The position numbers were made by a program, and so were the translations under genes. From Mannheimia varigena (GTDB lineage: Bacteria > Pseudomonadota > Gammaproteobacteria > Enterobacterales > Pasteurellaceae): a stretch of DNA of 64,000 bases. Below, piece after piece: positions 8,587 to 18,535 of the stretch; positions within the stretch are counted from its first letter, which is position 1, and each line of letters begins with the position of its first letter. The notes beneath the pieces are model-generated. The model ran no database searches. It was not told the origin of the DNA and was given only the letters and a program-made list of their open reading frames with translations. The DNA lies in NCBI RefSeq assembly GCF_013377235.1, contig NZ_CP016226.1, positions 744,001-808,000 on the forward strand, given 5' to 3'.

Positions 8587-9852
8587 TTATAATGGTTTCA
8601 CATTATCTATATTTCCAGGTAATGCGAGAACTTCATCTGGTTTTGGTAGAACTTCCATATTTACTTGTTTGAGATTCTCCTCACGAATGCGATTTGCAAG
8701 TATGTAGTCATTTGTTTGCTCTGCAACGTGCAATGCCATAATGCGGTCATCAGGCTGGCACTCATCGTGAGCTAATAGCAACTCAAACTGTGTTTTCGCT
8801 TTTGCATACTCACTATTACGAGTATAGATATAACCTAACACTCTTGCATAATCATCGGTATATTTAACATCCGCTTTATCTGCACGTTTGGTTAATACTT
8901 TCACTAACTTGCTATCAGAAGCCACTTGTAGGCGAGTTAATTGAACGAATAATCCGTGTAATTGCCCATCTTCAAATTTTTTCAAGGTTTCTAACGCAAT
9001 TTCTTCTGCAGATTGATGATCATCACTATCAATTAAACGCTTAATTACACCAACACGGCTGTAAACGGATTTACGACGACGATTCGGCTGATTTTCCCAC
9101 CAAATAAGTAAACCTTCTTGACCTTCCTCTTGTAAGCGTTCATCTTGTAAACCATCATCAACGAACTGTTCTAATTCTGCATACTCTATTGGTGTTAAGA
9201 AATTACGCTGCCCTACTTCTGATAATAAACGATCTAAAGCAATATAGGCTTTCGACTCTCTGTAGATTTGAATTGCTAAACGTAATACTTCATCATTGTG
9301 TGGAGCTAATTCTAATAAGCTATCAATTGCCGTACGGGCAGCTGGTAGTTTACCTTGTTGCAATAAGATTTTAGTACGAGCCAACTCAACCGCAACATTA
9401 TTTGGTCCTGCAATTTCAGTTGCCTTGATTAAGTATTTATTCGCTGCTAAATCATCACCATTTTGTTGAGCTGCTTCAGCTGCTTTAATTAGATTAAGTA
9501 CAGGTTCATCTGCATGTTTTGCATTTTTGCTAAATAGCTTCTCCGCTTTAGAGTAGTTACCTTCACTCATACGCATTAAGCCTTCAAGGGTTTCTTGTTG
9601 AGCTTTTTTATGCTTACGCGCTGAGAACCAGTTATAAGCACCACTACTCATACGGCAAATTTTAGTAAAAATCCATTCAAGCAGATATACCACCGCCATT
9701 GCTACTACAAAGAACACTACAAGCATTACAATGCTCATCTCAATGACTGTGGTCGCGGTTTCAATTCGAACATAACCTTGACTGCCTGAAATATAAGGTC
9801 CGGCAATTAAGCCTGCCAATAACAAAAGCATTAAAAAGAGCGTTCTAAACAT
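8587..9852 (-). CDS. hemY: HemY, membrane-anchored TPR protein of the haem operon
   Basis: HemY of gamma-proteobacteria (unrelated to the protoporphyrinogen oxidase of the same name in Bacillus) is an inner-membrane protein with tetratricopeptide repeats; mutants alter haem intermediates but its exact role is unresolved. The 421-residue protein has two N-terminal membrane segments (about residues 3-22 and 38-62) and a helical repeat region rich in Ala/Leu, including GNYSKAEKLFSKNA and NSEYAKAKTQFELLLAH. It is the last gene of hemCDXY, 22 bases downstream of hemX, and ends at a strong hairpin. Confidence 0.93.
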   Translation of the reverse strand: MFRTLFLMLLLLAGLIAGPYISGSQGYVRIETATTVIEMSIVMLVVFFVVAMAVVYLLEWIFTKICRMSSGAYNWFSARKHKKAQQETLEGLMRMSEGNYSKAEKLFSKNAKHADEPVLNLIKAAEAAQQNGDDLAANKYLIKATEIAGPNNVAVELARTKILLQQGKLPAARTAIDSLLELAPHNDEVLRLAIQIYRESKAYIALDRLLSEVGQRNFLTPIEYAELEQFVDDGLQDERLQEEGQEGLLIWWENQPNRRRKSVYSRVGVIKRLIDSDDHQSAEEIALETLKKFEDGQLHGLFVQLTRLQVASDSKLVKVLTKRADKADVKYTDDYARVLGYIYTRNSEYAKAKTQFELLLAHDECQPDDRIMALHVAEQTNDYILANRIREENLKQVNMEVLPKPDEVLALPGNIDNVKPL

Positions 9853-9874
9853 AATTTAATTCTCCTTTTATTCA

Positions 9875-11290
9875 TTATTGTGCTGAAGGAGCTGATTGTT
9901 CAGAAACTTCTTCTGACTTAGCAGGTTCGCTTTCTGCCGGCTTAGAGGGTTCTACCTGTTCCTTCTTAACAGGCTCCGCTTCTTCCGTTTTTACAGACTC
10001 TGCTTGCTCTAGTTCTTTCTCAGCTTGAATTTCTACTTTCTCAATCTGTTGAGGAGTCTTATTGATTTGCTGAGACAATACTTTCAAACTTTGTAATGAA
10101 TCTGGAACATCAACATAAATTGTTTGATCGGCTAACTCATCTACCTCTTTCAAGAAGTTTTTTACGGCCTCATTTGAAGTATCAAAATAACTTCTTATCC
10201 AAGAGCCCACTGTTTGAAGAGATTTTGTATAAAGCTCACTCTGCTGGCGAGGAATAGCTAAAATCGCAATTTGTAAACGTAAACGGATATTCTCACGCAA
10301 GTAAATCTCTTGATTAGGTGCAACAAAGGCTTTTTCATCAGCAACGTTACGTTTAGATATTCGAATAAAATGATCTAAGAACGAACTTGCACTTTTCTCT
10401 AAATTTTTCTCCCAATCTGCAATCGAATCACTGACTTGACCTTCTGCAATGGCAGCTTGCGATTGTTCACTTTCTAAAATCGGCAAGTCATCTAATCGGT
10501 TAGTTAAATTCGCTACACGCTGCATTAAGGCATTTTGGTCAATATTATTAATGTTAGTTAAAGTATTTAAATCTGCCTTGATTGCTTCACGCACATTTGT
10601 TGCACTCGGTACTTGAGTTAAAACTTGATCAGCTTCTAACAACAGATTTTTTGCAGTATCAATATCATTATCCAACACAACTTTACGAGCAGCATTATTT
10701 AATAAGAAATCCGCTTCAGATAATAACCAGAAAGTTTTATCCGAACCTGACACATTATTTAATTTTTGCAGTTGTAACTGTAAGCCACTAATTTGCTGAG
10801 TATAGCCACTTTGTGTATTTTCAAGCTCTTCAATACGCTCCAATGCTTTTTGGTAATTAGTTGAAAGCTCTACAATTTGGGCTTTTTCATTATCGAAGTT
10901 TGGCATTTCAACTACAGTTTGGGTTGATGCTTGCTGATCTGATTTAGCAGATAGAGCTTGAATTTGAGCTTCCATTTCATCAAATTTTTTATTCGTCATA
11001 AAATGACCAGCACCGCCTACTGCAAGTGCGACTAACAAGGCTAATAATGCCAAACCTTTCCCACCCGACTTCTGAACAATCATTTTTTCTTCTGTTGTGA
11101 TTTTTTCCGGGGTTGGAATTTGCTCTTTTAGCGGTACTTCTTTTTCTTCAATCATAGGCTCATTCAAAATATCTTTCTCAATCTCGTTTTTTGCAAAAGA
11201 TTGTGTAGAATCGACCGCTTGTTGGTTTTCTACTACAACTTCTTCTGTTGTATTCTCTACTTTTTCAGGTACTTTTCTTGATTTTGACAT
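9875..11290 (-). CDS. hemX: HemX, membrane protein of the haem operon
   Basis: HemX is a single-span inner membrane protein encoded with hemC and hemD; it is often labelled a uroporphyrinogen-III methyltransferase, but its biochemical activity is not established. The 471-residue protein has an acidic N-terminal tail, one membrane segment (about residues 75-97, GLALLALLVALAVGGAGHF), a coiled-coil region, the conserved LLSEADFLLNNA stretch, and a low-complexity Glu/Pro/Lys C-terminus. A GTG at 11296 is in frame, but the ATG at 11290 has AAGGTGGG at proper spacing, so I use that. It is 11 bases downstream of hemD. Confidence 0.92.
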   Translation of the reverse strand: MSKSRKVPEKVENTTEEVVVENQQAVDSTQSFAKNEIEKDILNEPMIEEKEVPLKEQIPTPEKITTEEKMIVQKSGGKGLALLALLVALAVGGAGHFMTNKKFDEMEAQIQALSAKSDQQASTQTVVEMPNFDNEKAQIVELSTNYQKALERIEELENTQSGYTQQISGLQLQLQKLNNVSGSDKTFWLLSEADFLLNNAARKVVLDNDIDTAKNLLLEADQVLTQVPSATNVREAIKADLNTLTNINNIDQNALMQRVANLTNRLDDLPILESEQSQAAIAEGQVSDSIADWEKNLEKSASSFLDHFIRISKRNVADEKAFVAPNQEIYLRENIRLRLQIAILAIPRQQSELYTKSLQTVGSWIRSYFDTSNEAVKNFLKEVDELADQTIYVDVPDSLQSLKVLSQQINKTPQQIEKVEIQAEKELEQAESVKTEEAEPVKKEQVEPSKPAESEPAKSEEVSEQSAPSAQ

Positions 11291-11301
11291 ACTCACCCAC
11301 C

Positions 11302-12066
11302 TTAGTTAGATTTGTCAATTTTAAATAATAATGTATTCATCAACGTTACATTATCGGCCTTATCCGATACAAAAATTTTATCTGATTGCCACCCCATCTG
11401 CTTAGCAATTTTGCCAATACGCTGGCTTACTACCACAAGATTACACGCAAATAACCATTCTAGACAATTTTCATTTATTTGTTCATAAAGGCTTTTTAGA
11501 ATTTCACTACTGGTAATTACAATAGTATCCACGCCTAAACGCTTACAAACGCTAATTTTTTCCGGAATATCCACCGAAACAGGTTCTCTACGGTAACACT
11601 CCAAATATTGAATGCTTGCCCCACGCAACATCGCCGTTTCAGCTAATAACTCACGCCCGGAATTTGCCCGTAAAATCAAAATTGTTTTATCGGTTAAATC
11701 TTGCATATCTGGCAACGCTAACACGCCTTCACTATTTTCTGATTCTAACGGATAAATAACCGCTTGTTCAGCTTTTTCGGTAAAATATTTCGCAGTTCGT
11801 TGTCCTACTGCAAAATATTTTAAATCCGAACGAAAGTGAAACCCTGTATCCGTTAATGTTTTCACTGCATAATCCACCGCATTTGGCGAAACTACAAAAA
11901 CATAATCGCCCGATTTAAGACGAGACAGTACAGAAGGCAATAGCGGTAATTCACTACCCGCCTCAATCGTAAATAACGGTTGATGTACGGCAAAAATTTG
12001 TCGTTCGCTTAGCATATCAACTAATTCTTGCCCTCTATTATCAGGGCGTGTTACAAGTACATTCAT
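11302..12066 (-). CDS. hemD: Uroporphyrinogen-III synthase
   Basis: HemD cyclises hydroxymethylbilane to uroporphyrinogen III with inversion of ring D, in the cytosol. The 254-residue protein begins MNVLVTRPDNRGQELV, the usual HemD start, and contains VVSPNAVDYA and TSSEILKSLYE, matching conserved segments of the two alpha/beta domains. A longer frame reaches back to 12165 inside hemC, but it would overlap hemC by about 100 bases; the ATG at 12066 lies one base beyond the hemC stop, a typical coupled arrangement. Confidence 0.93.
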   Translation of the reverse strand: MNVLVTRPDNRGQELVDMLSERQIFAVHQPLFTIEAGSELPLLPSVLSRLKSGDYVFVVSPNAVDYAVKTLTDTGFHFRSDLKYFAVGQRTAKYFTEKAEQAVIYPLESENSEGVLALPDMQDLTDKTILILRANSGRELLAETAMLRGASIQYLECYRREPVSVDIPEKISVCKRLGVDTIVITSSEILKSLYEQINENCLEWLFACNLVVVSQRIGKIAKQMGWQSDKIFVSDKADNVTLMNTLLFKIDKSN

Positions 12067-12067
12067 T

Positions 12068-13006
12068 TTATTTAATAGGATTATCGCTATAAACTTCGGA
12101 CAAAATTTTATCCGCACCTTGAGCCAATAATTGCTCTGCAACCTTAATCCCCAAGGCTTCGGCATCTTGTTTATTCGCTTTGCCGGAGACTCGAATAATT
12201 TGCGAACCGTCTAACGCCCCAACTAAAGCATTCAGGGTAATTTCATCGCCCTCTAAGGTCGCCAAACCACCGATTGGCACTTGACAGCCGCCTTGTAATC
12301 GAGTGTTCATCGCTCGCTCGGCAAGCACGCAACAAGCGGTCAAATTATGATTTAATTTTGCAACATAATTTAGCACTCGCTCGTCATTTACTCGGGTTTC
12401 AATGCCTACCGCACCTTGCCCTGCAGCCGGCAACGATTGCTCCACCGAAATATAACTTCTAATTCGCTCTTTCAAGCCCAAACGGATTAAACCTGCCGAA
12501 GCTAAAATAATCGCATCGTATTCGCCGTTATCTAATTTACTTAAGCGAGTTCCTACGTTGCCACGCAAGGATTTCACTTCCAAGTGCGGATATTTCGCCA
12601 TTAACTGACATTGACGGCGGAGGCTTGAGGTGCCAACTACCGCACCGTTCGGCAAATCGTCTAGGGAAGCATAGTGATTGGAAACAAAAGCATCACGCGG
12701 ATCTTCACGCTCGCAAATCACCGCCAAGCCTAAGCCTTCTGGGAAACTCATCGGCACATCTTTCATTGAATGCACGGCAATATCAGCTCGGTTTTCTAAT
12801 AGAGCCAATTCTAATTCTTTGACAAACAAGCCTTTTCCACCAATTTTGGCAAGTGGCGTATCTAAAATTACATCACCTTTAGTGACCATTGTCACCAGTT
12901 CCACGGAAAGCTCAGGGAAATATTTTTCTAATTCGTCTTTCACAAAGTTCGCCTGCCATAAAGCCAATGGGCTTTGGCGTGTGGCAATACGTAAAATATC
13001 TTTCAT
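12068..13006 (-). CDS. hemC: Hydroxymethylbilane synthase (porphobilinogen deaminase)
   Basis: HemC polymerises four porphobilinogen units into hydroxymethylbilane using a covalently bound dipyrromethane cofactor. The 312-residue protein shows [14 protein letters not shown] at the N-terminus, the substrate-binding TKGD and HSMKDVP motifs, GTSSLRRQ, and the cofactor-attachment cysteine in the segment [10 protein letters not shown] near residue 241. It opens the hemCDXY operon, which is therefore ordered as in E. coli. Confidence 0.97.
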   Translation of the reverse strand: MKDILRIATRQSPLALWQANFVKDELEKYFPELSVELVTMVTKGDVILDTPLAKIGGKGLFVKELELALLENRADIAVHSMKDVPMSFPEGLGLAVICEREDPRDAFVSNHYASLDDLPNGAVVGTSSLRRQCQLMAKYPHLEVKSLRGNVGTRLSKLDNGEYDAIILASAGLIRLGLKERIRSYISVEQSLPAAGQGAVGIETRVNDERVLNYVAKLNHNLTACCVLAERAMNTRLQGGCQVPIGGLATLEGDEITLNALVGALDGSQIIRVSGKANKQDAEALGIKVAEQLLAQGADKILSEVYSDNPIK

Positions 13007-13170
13007 AAATTTCTAAAAATTGAACCGCTTGTAGTGGTTAATCCTACCACTTTTTGATCCAACTGCCAAAAATAATCGTATCTATTCATTTAGGGTAAAT
13101 GAAAAATCTTAATGAAGTTATCAAGCTAATAGTATTCAACTTTTATAGCATATATAACATTTTTTTAATT

Positions 13171-13184
13171 TTGACATAGATCAA
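13171..13184. promoter_or_regulatory. FNR-like site upstream of adhE
   Basis: TTGACATAGATCAA is a near-perfect FNR dyad (TTGAT-N4-ATCAA, one mismatch). A TATAAT lies at 13201-13206, only 16 bases further on, which puts the site centre near -35.5 for that promoter rather than the usual -41.5; it could repress that start or activate another. Confidence 0.6.
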
Positions 13185-13291
13185 AACAACATAAAAGAAG
13201 TATAATTCCTCGCGACAAAATACCTCCTTTTGAGTAATAATTTTATCAGTTAAAAAAATTGTCAAATTTACACTTTATGAGGAACAAAACT

Positions 13292-15904
13292 ATGGCTAAA
13301 CACGCACAACCCTTTGATGCCCAAGCAGAAGTGAACGAGCTTGTTGAAAAAGGCTTAAAAGCCCTTGATGAGTTTAGAAAACTCAACCAAGAACAGGTTG
13401 ATTTCATTGTGGCGAAAGCGTCCGTCGCGGCATTAGATAAACACGGCATCTTGGCGATGCATGCTTATGAAGAAACCGGGCGTGGCGTTTTTGAAGATAA
13501 AGCCACCAAAAACCTGTTTGCCTGCGAATATGTTGTCAATAATATGCGACATTTAAAAACCGCCGGAGTCATTAGTGAAGATGATGTCACAGGTATCACC
13601 GAAATTGCCGACCCAGTCGGTGTCGTCTGCGGAATCACCCCAACTACCAACCCAACCTCTACTACCATTTTCAAAGCGTTAATCGCCCTCAAAACTCGTA
13701 ACCCAATCGTTTTTGCTTTCCACCCATCAGCTCAACAATGTTCTGCACACGCTGCTCAAATTGTGCGTGATGCAGCTGTTGCTGCAGGAGCTCCGGAACA
13801 TTGCGTACAATGGATTACACAACCTTCAATGGAGGGTACTTCTGCTTTAATGAAGCATTCAGGTATTGCAACTATCTTAGCTACAGGCGGTAATGCGATG
13901 GTTGAAGCAGCTTACTCTTGTGGCAAACCTGCATTAGGGGTTGGGGCAGGTAATGTGCCAGCTTATGTAGAAAAAACCGCCAAATTAAAACAAGCGGTGT
14001 ATGACATCGTGATGTCGAAATCTTTCGACAACGGTATGATTTGTGCCTCTGAACAAGCAGCGATTGTGGATAAAGAGATCTACAACGATTTCATCAAAGA
14101 GATGCAATCTTACGGCGTCTATTTGGTGAACAAAAAAGAGAAAGCGTTGTTAGAGAAATATATTTTTGGTGTTGATAAAGCCGATGCGGAAAGCTGCTCT
14201 GGGGCGAAACTTAATTCTGCAGTAGTAGGTAAACCAGCAGCTTGGATTGCCGAGCAAGCAGGCTTCAAAGTGCCGGAAAAAACCAATATTTTATTAGCGG
14301 AATGTGCTTTTGTGGGCGAAGGCGAACCACTTACACGTGAAAAACTTTCGCCGGTGTTAGCCTTACTCAAATCTAATTCTACCGAACATGGTTTAGAGCT
14401 TTCCGAAGCGATGGTGAATTTCCACGGTTTAGGGCATAGTGCGGCGATCCACACCGAAAACAAAGAGCTTGCCAAAACATTTGGTGAGCGTGTGAAAGCG
14501 ATTCGTGTGATTTGGAACTCGCCATCGACCTTCGGCGGTATCGGTGATGTGTATAACTCTTTCCTCCCATCGCTCACCTTAGGTTGTGGCTCTTACGGCA
14601 AAAACTCCGTGGGCAACAACGTGAGTGCAGTGAACTTAATCAACATCAAACGAGTGGGCAGACGGAGAAATAATATGCAATGGTTTAAAGTGCCATCAAA
14701 AATCTACTTTGAGCGTGACTCAATTCAATACCTCAAATCAATGCACGATGTACACAAAGTGATGATCGTGACAGACCGTTCAATGGTAGATCTCGGCTTT
14801 GTGGATAGAATTACCGAGCAACTCCGCCAACGCCGCAATCAAGTAATGATTCAACTTTTCACCGATGTTGAACCGAATCCAAGCCTACAAACCGTGCAGC
14901 GTGGTACAGAATTAATGCGTAGCTTCCAACCGGATACCATTATTGCATTAGGCGGTGGCTCGCCAATGGACGCAGCGAAAATTATGTGGTTATTCTACGA
15001 ACAACCTGAAGTGGATTTCCGTGATTTAGTGCAAAAATTTATGGATATTCGCAAACGTGCGTTTAAATTCCCACAATTAGGCAGAAAAGCGAAATTTGTT
15101 GGTATTCCAACCACTTCCGGTACAGGTTCTGAAGTAACACCATTTGCAGTAATTACTGACGGTGATATTAAATATCCGTTAGCGGACTACTCTTTAACCC
15201 CAACGATTGCGATCGTTGATCCGGCATTGGTGATGTCCGTGCCATCACACGTTGCGGCAGATACCGGCTTAGACGTTTTAACCCACGCTACTGAAGCCTA
15301 CACCTCAATTTTAGCCAACGACTACACCGACGGTTTAGCGTTACAAGCGATCAAATTAGTGTTCGAAAACCTCGAAAAATCGGTGAAAGAGTTTGACGAA
15401 GCCGCCCGTGAAAAAATGCACAACGCCTCTACAATGGCTGGTATGGCGTTCGCCAACGCATTCTTAGGGATTTGTCACTCAATGGCACACAAAATCGGCG
15501 GTAAATTCCACACTATTCACGGTAGAACCAATGCGATTTTACTCCCGCACGTCATTCGTTATAACGGCACACGCCCAACCAAAGTGGCAACCTGGCCGAA
15601 ATACACCAACTATGTGGCAGACGTTCGCTTCCAAGACATCGCCAGAATGCTCGGCTTACCGGCTAAAACACCGGAACAAGCGGTGGAATCTTACGCTAAG
15701 GCAGTACATGATTTAGCGGTACGTTGCGGTGTGAAAATGTCATTACGTGAGCAAGGCGTTGATGAACAAGCATTCTTAAATGCTCGCCGTGAACTTGCCT
15801 TACACGCATTTGAAGATCAATGCACACCAGCAAATCCACGCTTAGCAATGATTGAAGATATGGAAGAGATTATGACAAAAGCCTACTATGGCAAAACAGA
15901 ATAA
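13292..15904 (+). CDS. adhE: Bifunctional acetaldehyde-CoA / alcohol dehydrogenase
   Basis: AdhE reduces acetyl-CoA to acetaldehyde and then to ethanol, regenerating NAD+ during fermentation; the protein assembles into spirosomes. The 870-residue protein has an N-terminal aldehyde dehydrogenase domain (about 1-440) with catalytic Cys in SFDNGMICASEQ, a short linker, and a C-terminal iron-dependent alcohol dehydrogenase domain with ALGGGSPMDAAK and metal-binding histidines around FLGICHSMAHKIGG. A TTG start at 13259 is in frame, but the ATG at 13292 has ATGAGGA just upstream and gives the usual N-terminus. An FNR-like dyad lies about 110 bases upstream, consistent with anaerobic control. Confidence 0.97.
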   Translation: MAKHAQPFDAQAEVNELVEKGLKALDEFRKLNQEQVDFIVAKASVAALDKHGILAMHAYEETGRGVFEDKATKNLFACEYVVNNMRHLKTAGVISEDDVTGITEIADPVGVVCGITPTTNPTSTTIFKALIALKTRNPIVFAFHPSAQQCSAHAAQIVRDAAVAAGAPEHCVQWITQPSMEGTSALMKHSGIATILATGGNAMVEAAYSCGKPALGVGAGNVPAYVEKTAKLKQAVYDIVMSKSFDNGMICASEQAAIVDKEIYNDFIKEMQSYGVYLVNKKEKALLEKYIFGVDKADAESCSGAKLNSAVVGKPAAWIAEQAGFKVPEKTNILLAECAFVGEGEPLTREKLSPVLALLKSNSTEHGLELSEAMVNFHGLGHSAAIHTENKELAKTFGERVKAIRVIWNSPSTFGGIGDVYNSFLPSLTLGCGSYGKNSVGNNVSAVNLINIKRVGRRRNNMQWFKVPSKIYFERDSIQYLKSMHDVHKVMIVTDRSMVDLGFVDRITEQLRQRRNQVMIQLFTDVEPNPSLQTVQRGTELMRSFQPDTIIALGGGSPMDAAKIMWLFYEQPEVDFRDLVQKFMDIRKRAFKFPQLGRKAKFVGIPTTSGTGSEVTPFAVITDGDIKYPLADYSLTPTIAIVDPALVMSVPSHVAADTGLDVLTHATEAYTSILANDYTDGLALQAIKLVFENLEKSVKEFDEAAREKMHNASTMAGMAFANAFLGICHSMAHKIGGKFHTIHGRTNAILLPHVIRYNGTRPTKVATWPKYTNYVADVRFQDIARMLGLPAKTPEQAVESYAKAVHDLAVRCGVKMSLREQGVDEQAFLNARRELALHAFEDQCTPANPRLAMIEDMEEIMTKAYYGKTE

Positions 15905-15918
15905 TCTTTCATTCTGAT

Positions 15919-15948
15919 AAAAATGACCGCTTACAAGCGGTCATTTTT
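15919..15948. terminator. adhE terminator formed by an inverted USS pair
   Basis: A perfect 14-base stem, AAAAATGACCGCTT with AAGCGGTCATTTTT, carries two USS cores facing each other across a 2-base loop. Confidence 0.88.
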
Positions 15949-16011
15949 GTTTGTCTTTTTGCAAGAATAACAAAAGTTCAAAAATAATTAAAAAACCTTA
16001 CCGCTTGTAAG

Positions 16012-17406
16012 CTATCGCCAACCACCGCCGAGTGCTTTATACAAGCTAATTAAATTTAATGCTTGTGAAAGCTGAGATTGAACAAGCTGCTGTTGATAAT
16101 TCAGCACCGATGTTCTTGCTCCAATCGCTACATCTAAAGTTTTTTCGCCATATTTAAACAAACTTTGAGCATCATTTGCCTGTTTTTGGGCTTGGCGTAC
16201 TGCATTTTGCAATAATCGGCTTTGCTTAGCTAAACTGGATTGATGTTGATAAGCAGAATCTACCTCGCCGAGAGCTTTTAAGAGACTATTGTCGTACTCA
16301 ATCATTGCTGCTTGCAAGCGAGCATCTGAAGCATCAATATTGGCTTGAATTCTGCCATTGGTAAAAATCGGGAGCTTCACGCCAACACTCACTAGGTTCG
16401 CTAAAGCCGAAATTGGCGATAGATCATTATTGATTTTGATATAACCGCCCTGCCCCAAGAACTGGATGTCAAAACGTGGGTAGAGATCTGCTTTCGCACT
16501 TGCAAGCTTAGCCGCCATTGCTTCTACCTGACGGGCATTTGCCCTTATATCCGGGCGGCGTTCAATCACTGTACTTGGCATTTGCCCACTTGGGCTATCC
16601 GGAATTTTCGCTAACGGATTACCACTTTTGGCAATGTGAAAACCTTGTGGCACTGAACCAATCAATACCGCAATATTACGAGTGAGGGCATCAGCTTGTG
16701 ATTGTAACATTGATTGTTGAGCCTGTAATGCAGTGATTTGAGCTTTAATTTCACTGATTTCATACGCAGTTGCCTGCCCTGCATTAAAACGCCCTTGAAT
16801 ATAACGCTGTAGTTCATTCAAGATGGCCACATTTTTACGAAGAATTTCTTGTTTCTGCTCAATGGCATAAATTCGGAAATAATTTTCCGCAATACTGCTG
16901 GAAACTAAAAGCTGTGCACCATAAACTTGTTCTTGGCGTGCTAACGCTCCTGCTCTTGCAGCATCAGCATCGCTGCGTTTTTTACCAAAAAAATCTGGCT
17001 CCCAAGAAGCAGAGATTCCGCCTTGTATCGCTGCTACATCAGAGCGTTTTGGGTCAAACAACCCGGTGTCCATATCCATCAGACCTCCACCAACAGAACC
17101 ACTTGCCCCAATGTTAATCCCTTTATCGGCTTCGGTATATTGGCTGTTGGCTTGAGCTTCCGCTAATCGGGCTTGGGCGAGTTTGATATCAAGGCTGTTA
17201 GCTAATCCTTTTTCAATCAAGGCTGTTAATTGCGGATCATTCCAGTTTTTCCACCATTGTTGGATTTCATTGGCTCCTTTCGCTGCTTGAGTTTGATCAA
17301 ACTCAAGCGGTACTTCAACGGAAGATTGGGTATCGACGGTAATGCTATTACAAGCGGTCAAAAAAGCGGTAAAAATTGCAATTGTCGATAATTTATAAAG
17401 ATTCAT
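16012..17406 (-). CDS. Outer-membrane efflux lipoprotein (NodT/OprM family)
   Basis: A TolC-like outer membrane channel of the NodT lipoprotein subfamily, expected to form the exit duct of a tripartite exporter. The 464-residue precursor has a lipoprotein signal ending in the lipobox LTAC (Cys at residue 19), then two OEP repeats; visible family features are QWWKNWNDPQLTALIEKGL near the N-terminus and VIERRPDIRANARQVEA in the middle. It is the last gene of the operon, 4 bases after the permease gene, so it very likely partners the RbbA-type ABC system encoded upstream. Confidence 0.92.
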   Translation of the reverse strand: MNLYKLSTIAIFTAFLTACNSITVDTQSSVEVPLEFDQTQAAKGANEIQQWWKNWNDPQLTALIEKGLANSLDIKLAQARLAEAQANSQYTEADKGINIGASGSVGGGLMDMDTGLFDPKRSDVAAIQGGISASWEPDFFGKKRSDADAARAGALARQEQVYGAQLLVSSSIAENYFRIYAIEQKQEILRKNVAILNELQRYIQGRFNAGQATAYEISEIKAQITALQAQQSMLQSQADALTRNIAVLIGSVPQGFHIAKSGNPLAKIPDSPSGQMPSTVIERRPDIRANARQVEAMAAKLASAKADLYPRFDIQFLGQGGYIKINNDLSPISALANLVSVGVKLPIFTNGRIQANIDASDARLQAAMIEYDNSLLKALGEVDSAYQHQSSLAKQSRLLQNAVRQAQKQANDAQSLFKYGEKTLDVAIGARTSVLNYQQQLVQSQLSQALNLISLYKALGGGWR

Positions 17407-17410
17407 TTTT

Positions 17411-18535
17411 TTATCCTTGTTTAGATAGCATAGATTTAAATTGCATTAATGCGATGCCTAAAAAAACCGCCCCAATTAACGCCATTTTTACTAAGTGCAA
17501 CCACACTAAATCTAAGCCTGCATTGCGAAATAATACATCTTGAGCATAACTCCCCAGAATAGTAGTGGGCGAGAATTGCGTTAATTGCTGTGCCAATTGA
17601 GGCATATTTTCAAGCGGAGAATTTGCCCCTGAAAGCATATACATAACTAAATAAATCGGAATACAGAGCAAGCCAAATTGTGGCATTGTGGGGGCAAAAA
17701 CCGCCAATAAAATACCAAGTGAAGCAATCGAAAACAGAAAAATGGCTACGCCTAAAATGAAAATCGCAATTTGTTGATTGCTTATCGGTGCACCGAGAAA
17801 GCCCGAAACAATAAATTTCAGTGAGAATAAAGTAACAATTAACAGTATTACATCATTAGCAAGAATTTTTGATACTGCAATTTCACTTGAGCGAACAGGC
17901 ATTACCAATAAATGCTCTATTGTGCCACGCTCTCTTTCCCGAATTACCGCAGAACCTGAAAGCAACAACGTTAATAAGGTAAGATTACCGACAATCTGCC
18001 CTGCTCCCATAAACCAAGCACTATCATAATTAGGATTATATAGCACATTGATTGCGGTATTGAACGGAACAGGCATTTCTGTAGAACCAACAAAACGCTG
18101 AATTTCTTGGTTAAAAATTTGGCTGACGTAATGAGCACCAATATTTGCTTGCGTCATTGCCGTTGCATCAACCAATAGCTGCACTTTGGGATTTTTTCCA
18201 GCTAAAGTATCGCGTTGATAATTGGGTGGAATTTCGACAATAAAGGTATATTGCCCCACGTCCATTGCACGATCAACCGTTTGAGGCTCAATATCTTCTA
18301 CCGTTTTAAAATAAGGGGGAATTAATGCATCTTTCAAGCGATAAGATAAGGCTGAATGATCGTAATTAATGATTCCCACTGAGCCGTTTTTAACATCGGT
18401 CATACCTTGTTTTGCAATAGTGATAACCGCAAAGGAAAACATATAGATAATCAGTAAAACCAATACCTTATCACTAAATAAACTTTTCAACTCTTTAACT
18501 GCGAGGAAACCAACATTTTTAAACCAACGGTTCAT
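17411..18535 (-). CDS. yhhJ: ABC-2 type permease (YhhJ-like)
   Basis: An inner membrane permease of the ABC-2 family, corresponding to E. coli YhhJ. The 374-residue protein has one N-terminal membrane helix (about residues 22-42), a large periplasmic loop, then about five helices in the C-terminal half, including the family signature RERERGTIEHLLVMPV near residue 200. Its start codon directly follows the stop of the rbbA-like gene, indicating translational coupling. It would form the export channel with the membrane half of the RbbA-like protein; the exported substrate is unknown. Confidence 0.92.
   Translation of the reverse strand: MNRWFKNVGFLAVKELKSLFSDKVLVLLIIYMFSFAVITIAKQGMTDVKNGSVGIINYDHSALSYRLKDALIPPYFKTVEDIEPQTVDRAMDVGQYTFIVEIPPNYQRDTLAGKNPKVQLLVDATAMTQANIGAHYVSQIFNQEIQRFVGSTEMPVPFNTAINVLYNPNYDSAWFMGAGQIVGNLTLLTLLLSGSAVIRERERGTIEHLLVMPVRSSEIAVSKILANDVILLIVTLFSLKFIVSGFLGAPISNQQIAIFILGVAIFLFSIASLGILLAVFAPTMPQFGLLCIPIYLVMYMLSGANSPLENMPQLAQQLTQFSPTTILGSYAQDVLFRNAGLDLVWLHLVKMALIGAVFLGIALMQFKSMLSKQG

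Noticed and set aside
11302..12165. A longer hemD frame starting at 12165
   Set aside because: It would overlap hemC by almost 100 bases, and the usual HemD N-terminus begins at the ATG at 12066, one base after the hemC stop.
12678..13016. 112-codon plus-strand frame opposite hemC
   Set aside because: It is antisense to a well-conserved gene in the complementary codon frame and has no recognisable protein features or ribosome binding site.
13033..13056. Hairpin GTGGT...ACCAC followed by TTTTT between hemC and adhE, read as a plus-strand terminator
   Set aside because: The stem is only about six bases and no plus-strand gene lies before it (hemC runs the other way), so it has nothing to terminate.
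14119..14577. 152-codon minus-strand frame inside adhE
   Set aside because: A shadow of the adhE reading frame; composition and lack of motifs give no support for a real gene.
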